From positions 918,501 through 982,500 of the forward strand of contig JAIUPT010000032.1 in NCBI GenBank assembly GCA_022315425.1: a stretch of 64,000 nucleotides of DNA, written 5' to 3'. The stretch is from Pseudevernia furfuracea (taxonomy: Eukaryota > Ascomycota > Lecanoromycetes > Lecanorales > Parmeliaceae). The notes below the pieces were generated by a model that did no database searches, was not told the origin of the DNA, and was given only the letters and a program-made list of their open reading frames with translations. Shown piece by piece: positions 58,606 through 64,000 of this stretch (its first letter is position 1; each line of letters starts with the position of its first letter). Position numbers and translations under genes: made by a program.

Positions 58606-60224
58606 ATGGCAGTCGTTCCTGCCAAAGGCCAAGAGGTGGACTACACCATCAAACCGGAAGCTACAACGCCAGCAGTCGACACCAGCGACTGGCCATTGCT
58701 CCTCAAAAACTACAACAGACTACTCGTCCGAACCGGACATTTCACGCCAATTCCTGTGGGATGTACTCCTCTCAAGCGCGACCTCAAATCCTTCATTAGC
58801 TCCGGTGTGATAAACCTCGACAAACCTAGCAATCCTTCCAGTCATGAGGTAGTCGCGTGGGTTAAGCGCATGCTTAGGTACATTAAATGGCGCTCGTGAG
58901 AGTAGCAGACAGTGACGCTGACAGTTCACAGGATTGAAAAGACCGGACATAGCGGGACCTTGGATCCTAAGGTCACTGGCTGCTTGATCGTCTGCCTGGA
59001 TCGCGCAACTCGGCTCGTCAAATCCCAGCAAGGTGCTGGTAAAGAGTATGTTTGCGTCATACGGCTTCACGATAAATTACCTGGCGGAGAAGCGCAGCTT
59101 GCTCGAGCATTGGAGACTTTCACCGGCGCACTATTCCAACGACCCCCTCTTATCTCTGCGGTTAAGAGGCAGCTTCGCATACGGACTATCCATGAAAGTA
59201 AGCTATATGAATTCGACAATGATAGGCATCTTGGTGTTTTCTGGGTCAGCTGCGAGGCTGGAACGTACATTCGAACTCTATGTGTCCATCTCGGCTTGCT
59301 GCTGGGTGTTGGCGCGCACATGCAAGAGCTACGGAGAGTCCGAAGTGGAGCAATGGACGAACAGGATGGTATGGTGACTCTGCACGATGTGCTGGATGCC
59401 CAGTGGATGCAAGACAATACGAGGGACGAGTCTATGCTTCGAAAGGTCATCCGACCATTAGAAAGCCTTCTAACAACGTACAAGCGGATAGTCGTCAAGG
59501 ACAGTGCTGTGAATGCAGTCTGTTATGGAGCGAAGCTCATGATACCCGGTCTTCTACGATATGGTATGGCAGCTTCTTTTGGCTTGATAGGCTGGTCACT
59601 GACCTTTTTATAGAGGCTGGCATTGAGGTGCACGAAGAAGTAGTCTTAATGACCACGAAGGGCGAGGCAATTGCCTTGGGTATAGCTCAAATGTCGACCG
59701 TTGAGTTATCCTCGTGCGATCATGGAGTCGTTGCTAAGGTCAAGCGATGCATCATGGAGCGTGATTTGTACCCACGCAGATGGGGCTTGGGTCCTGTAGC
59801 TTTGGAGAAGAAGAAGATGAAGTCAGACGGGAAGCTCGATGTAAGGATCATCTCACGTTCTATGGGAAGTATAGGGGGCGCTAATCTACTATAGAAATAC
59901 GGGAGACCCAATGAAGCAACACCGGCCAAATGGAACGCAGAATACCAAGACTTCACTGCACCGTTAGAAAACGGCACTGCTCAAACGCCCAAGCAAATTG
60001 ATGCACCAGTACTTGCAAACGAGGAACAAGCCCAGGCTGGATCGACCATTAAGGCAACCAAAGAAACTCAGGCATCACCTCCAAACGAACAAGGGACGTC
60101 GAAAAAGCGAAAGAGGCATGAGGATGAGACTGCTGAGGAGAGGACAGAGCGAAAGCGGAAAAAGAAGGAAAAGAAGGAAAAGAGGAAGTCGAAGAAAGAG
60201 GATTCGGACGAGGCCAGTGATTGA
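58606..60224 (+). CDS. CBF5: Cbf5/dyskerin, H/ACA pseudouridine synthase
   Basis: Exons 58606-58877, 58932-59563, 59614-59840 and 59895-60224 give 486 residues. The dyskerin-like N-terminus (DWPLLLKNYNRLLVRTGHFT, GVINLDKPSNPSSHEVVAWV) precedes the TruB catalytic core, where GHSGTLDPKVTG supplies the catalytic Asp (about residue 102). CEAGTYIRTLCVHLG and the PUA domain follow (VLMTTKGEAIALGIAQM). The C-terminus is a long Lys/Glu-rich KKE tail, nucleolar in type. Cbf5 works with Nop10, Nhp2 and Gar1 on guide RNAs to make pseudouridine in rRNA and snRNA. A second ribosome-modifying enzyme, BMT5, lies near the right edge. Confidence 0.96.
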
Positions 60225-60691
60225 AAAGTACCTTCGAGGAGTTCTACGGCGCCTGGCCTGGCACATGCCCTGTATACCTAGTAGTTGAGTTGGCAAGGGA
60301 GCTAGCTGGTATAGAATAACCGTCCTGTAGTAGACGTGTCAGATATCAAAAAAGCTCTGCCTATCATTTACCTATTATATCATACTAACCATGCGGGGGG
60401 TGGCTCGCAAACCCCGTCAACTCCATGACCAGTTCTCTTCTAATCACTATAAGACTACTCGACTAATTTTTGACCTCCTTCAGTCGAGCTATCGAGCTTA
60501 TCTGGTTTTACGAAAGAAGGAAAGAGGTAAAAGAGTATCGAAAGTAATTGATTGAGCCTGAAAAAAAAAGGTGAACATTTTAAAGCTATCCTCGTGACCT
60601 CGTCTATTCAAGAAAAATTTGTTTTAATAGGTCTACACAAAAGTTTAGGTAGGAATATATCATACAATAAGGAGAAAATTTAGAATCCTTA
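60225..60691. other. Spacer, CBF5 to tRNA-Glu
   Basis: This 467-bp spacer contains short A-runs (near 60560) but no gene. Confidence 0.4.
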
Positions 60692-60774
60692 TCCGAGGTG
60701 GTGTAACGGCTAGCATTCGACGCTTTCATATAATAGTGATCCGTCGCGACCGGGGTTCGACCCCCCGTCTCGGA
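60692..60774 (+). tRNA. tRNA-Glu (UUC) with 12-nt intron
   Basis: The cloverleaf closes well. The acceptor arm pairs TCCGAGG with TCTCGGA, allowing one G-U. The D-arm reads GGTGTAACGGCTAGCAT, matching the A-box. The anticodon stem pairs CGACG with CGTCG, and the T-arm is CGGGG-TTCGACC-CCCCG, matching the B-box. Between the anticodon stem strands lie 19 nt. Taking the loop as CTTTCA plus C leaves a 12-nt intron (TATAATAGTGAT) at the canonical site after position 37. The anticodon is TTC, so glutamate. The mature tRNA is about 71 nt before CCA. Transcription is presumably by pol III using the Bdp1-containing TFIIIB. Confidence 0.92.
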
Positions 60775-60784
60775 ACATTCTTGC

Positions 60785-60789
60785 TTTTT
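60785..60789 (+). terminator. Pol III T-run terminator
   Basis: TTTTT lies 10 nt past the tRNA-Glu 3' end; a second TTTT follows at about 60792. This is the usual pol III stop signal. Confidence 0.7.
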
Positions 60790-61183
60790 GCTTTTGGTTG
60801 ATGATGGATGGATGATGATGGATGGTATATATACAGGGGGACATTTTGGTTTTTGAAAAATGTCGATTTGAAGGAAAACTATGTAAGGGTCCCAGAGATT
60901 GTTTTTGATTCTTGCAACATTTTGGTAGATGAAACACAGATAATGTTTGTGCACAATGGCAGCACTAACCACGCCTGGCACTAACCTTATATCATTTTTA
61001 AGCTCAGACCGGCAAAACATCGGATCGTCGCTCGGAGGGTGGGGGGTGGTGTTAGACTTGTCTGATATCACGCTTCCTCAACTACATATAATGGTCAAAT
61101 TTGGCGGCATAGCAACTGTATAACCTTACAAATAACCAAGTTTGCATCCAGTCCTGCTCAAACCCCACGCACAGTCACTCACC
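60790..61183. promoter_or_regulatory. Spacer, tRNA-Glu to FYV10
   Basis: This spacer contains GATGGATGGATGATGATGG microsatellite sequence near 60802-60826. A long minus-strand frame crosses the tRNA and is not coding. It likely includes the FYV10 promoter. Confidence 0.4.
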
Positions 61184-62556
61184 ATGGCCGCCGAACTCAC
61201 AACCACAAAACTCAACGCAGAAAGCCACTTGCTCTTGGTATGCACCCAACGCTCTCAGCATCTGAAAGCCAGCTAACGAGACCCTTTGAAACAGGATCAA
61301 CCCCTCCTCCGCCTCCCACATGAACTTGCCCGAAAGAACTTCAAAACCGTTCAGAAGCACGTCGAAAGAGAGAACAAGGACGTCCTCTCGGCCCTCAAAT
61401 CCACCGCCAACGCCTCCTTGGCCGGCCAAGACGCATCCAAAACAGTCTCTTCCCTGAACAACCTGATAAACCGGATGCAAGGTCTGAAGCGGAAGATGGA
61501 AACCATACACAGCGAAGAGAAGGCTCTGCATCAGGCGTCTATGAAGCGGATACAGCATCTACAGGATTTATACGAGATACCCAGTTTGGCAGACGTGAAA
61601 TACGATGAGTGGTCGAGGGTGAGGTTAAACAGATTACTGGTGGATTACCTACTGAGATGTGGATATGGGGAAAGTGCCAGGGCGTTGGCGAGGGAGAAGG
61701 GCATTGAAGAGTTGGTGGATTTGGAGGTCTTCATGCAATGCCATAGGGTTGAGGAGAGCTTGAGAAGGAGGAGTACGCAGGAGTGTTTGGCTTGGTGTGC
61801 GGAGCATCGGCCGATGATGAAGAAGCTTGATGTGAGAGCTGTCCCCGAGGCGCTCATAACAGTACGAGGTGCTGATTGTGGGAAATCTGCAGAATCGCCT
61901 CGAGTTTGAGCTTCGGTTGCAACAGTATATTGAACTTCGCCGGAATGGCCAGCTTGTGGACGCCCGGCAACATGCACAGAAATACCTCACGCAACATGCT
62001 GGCACATATGTTGAAGAAGTAAACAGAGCTGCGGGGCTTCTTGCCTATCCGCCGGACACTCAAGTGCGAGAATACAAGGTTAGAGGCCATTAAGAGAGGT
62101 TCATTGCCTGTATGCTGACAGGGACAGAAATTATATTCGGATTCTCGATGGGACGACCTAGCCAAGCTCTTTGTCAATACCCACCATGAACTCTTCTCAC
62201 TCCCCGCACGTCCACTCCTCCATATAGCGCTTTCCGCCGGACTTTCGGCTCTCAAGACACCTTCTTGCCATTCGAAGCATGCAAGCAGCACCGCGAATGC
62301 AAGTTCGACAACCACATCAGTCTGTCCGATTTGCTCGACGGAGCTGAACGATCTTGCTCGCAACTTACCCTACGCACATCACACAAAGAGCTATGTTGAG
62401 AACGACCCCGTCGTCCTACCGAACGGCAGGGTGTACGGGAGAGATCGACTGCTTGAGATGAGCGCGAAGGTGGGCCTAGACGCGGGCCAGGTAAAAGATC
62501 CAACGACTTCTGTCATATATCCAGCCTCGGAGATTCGGAAAGTGTACATATCTTGA
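61184..62556 (+). CDS. FYV10: Fyv10/Gid9, MAEA-type GID E3 ligase subunit
   Basis: Exons 61184-61237, 61295-61831, 61893-62078 and 62128-62556 give 401 residues. After an N-terminal helix (residues 19-100) come LisH and CTLH modules (NRLLVDYLLRCGYGESARAL; LEVFMQCHRVEESLRRRSTQ), then the CRA region (FELRLQQYIELRRNGQLVDA). A C-terminal degenerate RING follows (VCPICSTELNDLARNLPYAH, VLPNGRVYG). Fyv10 and Rmd5 form the RING heterodimer of the GID/CTLH ligase that degrades gluconeogenic enzymes when glucose returns. The last exon lacks an early Met, so it does not show as a long frame, but it closes in phase at 62554-62556. Confidence 0.95.
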
Positions 62557-62677
62557 TGCCCACATTCTTTCCTAAACCACCGAGGTGTTTACTTCTCAGC
62601 ATAGCCAGTGAAGATCGATAGCGAAGGCGTTCTTTTTTTGGAGCACTATTATAATCCGATGTGGACTCGACTGATGA

Positions 62678-63567
62678 TCAGTCATCTTCCGAGTCACTGT
62701 GTTCGATTCTCTTTCTGCTCCTCGGTGCTCCCTCCCCCTCTTTGACCTCGAAGATGTACGTCCTGGCTGGCCGATCCACACCCTTCCAGCCTCCTCCGCC
62801 CTCGATGTTCCCAAGAGTCCTGGCATGCTGGTATCCTGGATAGGCACTGGCTTGGAATTTAAAGCTCCTCTCAGCTTTCAAGCCCACATGCCGCGCGAGA
62901 TCTCTGACGTTCCAAAGTTCGTACGGCTCGCCGTCGAAGACTGTAACAATGATCGATCCCGAAGGAGCAAGCAAGGGTAGCGCAGCCTTGAAAAAACCGA
63001 CGAGGAGTTCTTTGTGAATTGGTCAGCCCAATTAACACTGCCCGACCCCTACCAATAGACTGGATGGTGTCTCTGACCTTGGTTGTGCCTGACCTGTCGA
63101 TTCACATCTTTTGTCAAGCCACCCACGTGGGGAAAATTGAATACCACTTTGTCAAAGCCTCCTTTCTTAACCTCCTTTCCTCCTCCACCGCCATCTGCTA
63201 CTCCTGGTTTCCCAAGCTTAGTTGCGTCAACCCCATACCGCACTGTGCAATTCTCCTCCGCTTCGAGAGCGGCGATGTTGGAGGCTGCTTGTGGATATTT
63301 GTTTCGGAGCGCAGAAACCTTATCGTAGCTGGTCGTAATCAGATGAATGCAACCGTGGGCGCTGAGAAGGGAGCTAGAGAAAGAGAAGTCGCCTTCGCCG
63401 ACTAGGAGGATGCGATCGGTAGGAGAGAAGGGGACCGATGGGGATGGAGGTTTCGCGCCATTTGTGGGCTTCTGCGAGGATCGAGATTTTGTGTTTGCAG
63501 CTGGACCTTTCGAGTATGGCTTATTAGACCTGTAAGCTTTCACCTTTGACCTCTTCGCCTTGCCCAT
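62678..63567 (-). CDS. BMT5: Bmt5-type 25S rRNA uridine N3-methyltransferase
   Basis: Exons 63567-63078 and 63009-62678 give 273 residues. It starts MGKAKRSKVKAYRSNKPY, a basic nucleolar-type tail. The SAM-binding motif ILLVGEGDFSFSSSLL is followed by HLITTSYDK, YGVDATKLG, FDKVVFNFPHVGG and, in exon 2, LLVGFFKAALPLLAPSGSII. The C-terminus is acidic. Yeast Bmt5 methylates U2634 of 25S rRNA at N3, and the family (DUF2431) also exists in plants and animals. The frame extends upstream of 63567 only through a non-ATG start. It lies 126 bp head-to-head from the UreF gene. Confidence 0.92.
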
Positions 63568-63693
63568 TGCAGGGGTGACAATGGTTGGAAATTTTGAGGA
63601 CAGGCGGAGCTTCAACTCTAAATGCCAAGCCCGCCAAGTCTTGCGGAGAATTAAGCGAGACAGTCAACCTCGTTGCCGAAGCTGCCCTTGTTC
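63568..63693. promoter_or_regulatory. Compact divergent promoter, BMT5 and UreF
   Basis: Only 126 bp separates two start codons that point apart, so both promoters and leaders must overlap or be very short. No TATA box is obvious. Confidence 0.45.
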
Positions 63694-64000
63694 ATGAGCA
63701 TATCTAGCTATGCTTCCTCGATGAGCAGCATTGCAGACGAGCAAACCCTCAGAGAAGAGGTCGCTCATCTTGAGGTCCAACTCACCGCTGCCCGCACCAG
63801 ATTGGGCTATTCTCCGACTCCGTCCGCCTCAGACAACCACCCCGCCTTCCCTCCCAATGGCCTACCATCCCACCCTCTTCTTCTTCTCTCCGACTCCGCC
63901 CTCCCCTTAGGCTCTTTTGCGTTCTCTAGTGGCTTGGAGTCCTACCTCGCGCATCACTCTTCTTCTACGAATCCGAAAGCCGCATCAGAAGCTTTCCCCC
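63694..64000 (+). CDS. ureF: Urease accessory protein UreF, 5' part
   Basis: The frame opens at 63694 and stays open to the right edge with no stop (102 codons). After a Ser-rich start (MSISSYASSMSSIADEQ) and a short helix comes the UreF signature: LLLLSDSALPLGSFAFSSGL, then ESYLAHHS. UreF joins UreD/UreH and UreG to deliver nickel and carbon dioxide to apo-urease. A Ser/Pro linker precedes the domain. The gene is truncated only by the window. It shares a 126-bp promoter spacer with BMT5. Confidence 0.9.
   Translation, partial: MSISSYASSMSSIADEQTLREEVAHLEVQLTAARTRLGYSPTPSASDNHPAFPPNGLPSHPLLLLSDSALPLGSFAFSSGLESYLAHHSSSTNPKAASEAFP

Noticed and set aside
60604..61071. 155-codon minus-strand frame across the tRNA
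   Set aside because: It reads through a clear tRNA gene and microsatellite, and no protein family matches.
1..64000. A secondary-metabolite cluster, transposon or CRISPR-like system
   Set aside because: No synthase, transposase, reverse transcriptase, terminal repeats or spacer array was found. The lone ABC transporter has no biosynthetic neighbours.

Overview
The window is nuclear DNA of a filamentous ascomycete (Pezizomycotina). The evidence is short spliceosomal introns of about 50-100 bp with GTA/GTG donors and CTNA-type branch points, gene spacing of 0.3-1.5 kb, and a gene set typical of that group: an RFX factor with a fungal C-terminus, Sat4/Hal4 and CaMKK kinases, Rvs161, Ytp1, Pbn1, Smp3 and a urease system. 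I cannot assign a class or genus. I reconstructed most gene models by joining exons by hand, and in nearly every case the codon phases agree across all junctions. There is no operon-like or phage-like cluster and no CRISPR array.

Layout. 1-6.0 kb: the edge of an unknown gene (-), a conserved fungal protein with a split beta-sandwich-like region (+), and an RFX transcription factor (-). 6.7-10.98 kb: YOP1 (+), ATG101 (-) and PEX3 (+); the last two share a divergent promoter. 11.7-14.8 kb: PBN1 (-) and a SARAF-like gene (+), also divergent. 15-20 kb: BDP1 (-) and BRE1 (+), divergent. 20.9-24.4 kb: RVS161 and a SAT4-type kinase (both -). A gene-poor stretch of about 3 kb follows. 27.4-31.2 kb: SMP3 (+) and RAD23 (-). 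32.7-37.5 kb: a 4-TM protein, a coiled-coil protein and TIF6 (+). 37.6-41.1 kb: BET5 (-) and a CaMKK (+). 42.1-43.9 kb: SKP1 (+) and RPL39 (-). 45.1-49.2 kb: an ABCB multidrug-type transporter (+). 49.5-52.3 kb: SWI5 (-) and YTP1 (+). 52.7-54.0 kb: a multi-spanning membrane protein (-), followed by about 1.3 kb of decayed repeats. 55.3-62.6 kb: KIN17, a derlin, CBF5, an intron-containing tRNA-Glu and FYV10 (all +). 62.7-64 kb: BMT5 (-) and the start of a UreF gene (+).

The genes are mostly housekeeping: ER and GPI-anchor assembly (PBN1, SMP3, YOP1, derlin), ubiquitin pathways (BRE1, RAD23, SKP1, FYV10, derlin), ribosome biogenesis (TIF6, CBF5, BMT5, RPL39), RNA polymerase III (BDP1) and organelle turnover (ATG101, PEX3). 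They do not form one pathway, and I found no convincing new multi-gene system. The more interesting signals are structural: one clear and one likely GC-AG intron, several micro-exons including a 10-nt exon in KIN17, telomere-like TTAGGG boxes confined to gene promoters, two 8-9-bp words recurring only in spacers, and an eroded tandem repeat upstream of the membrane-protein gene.
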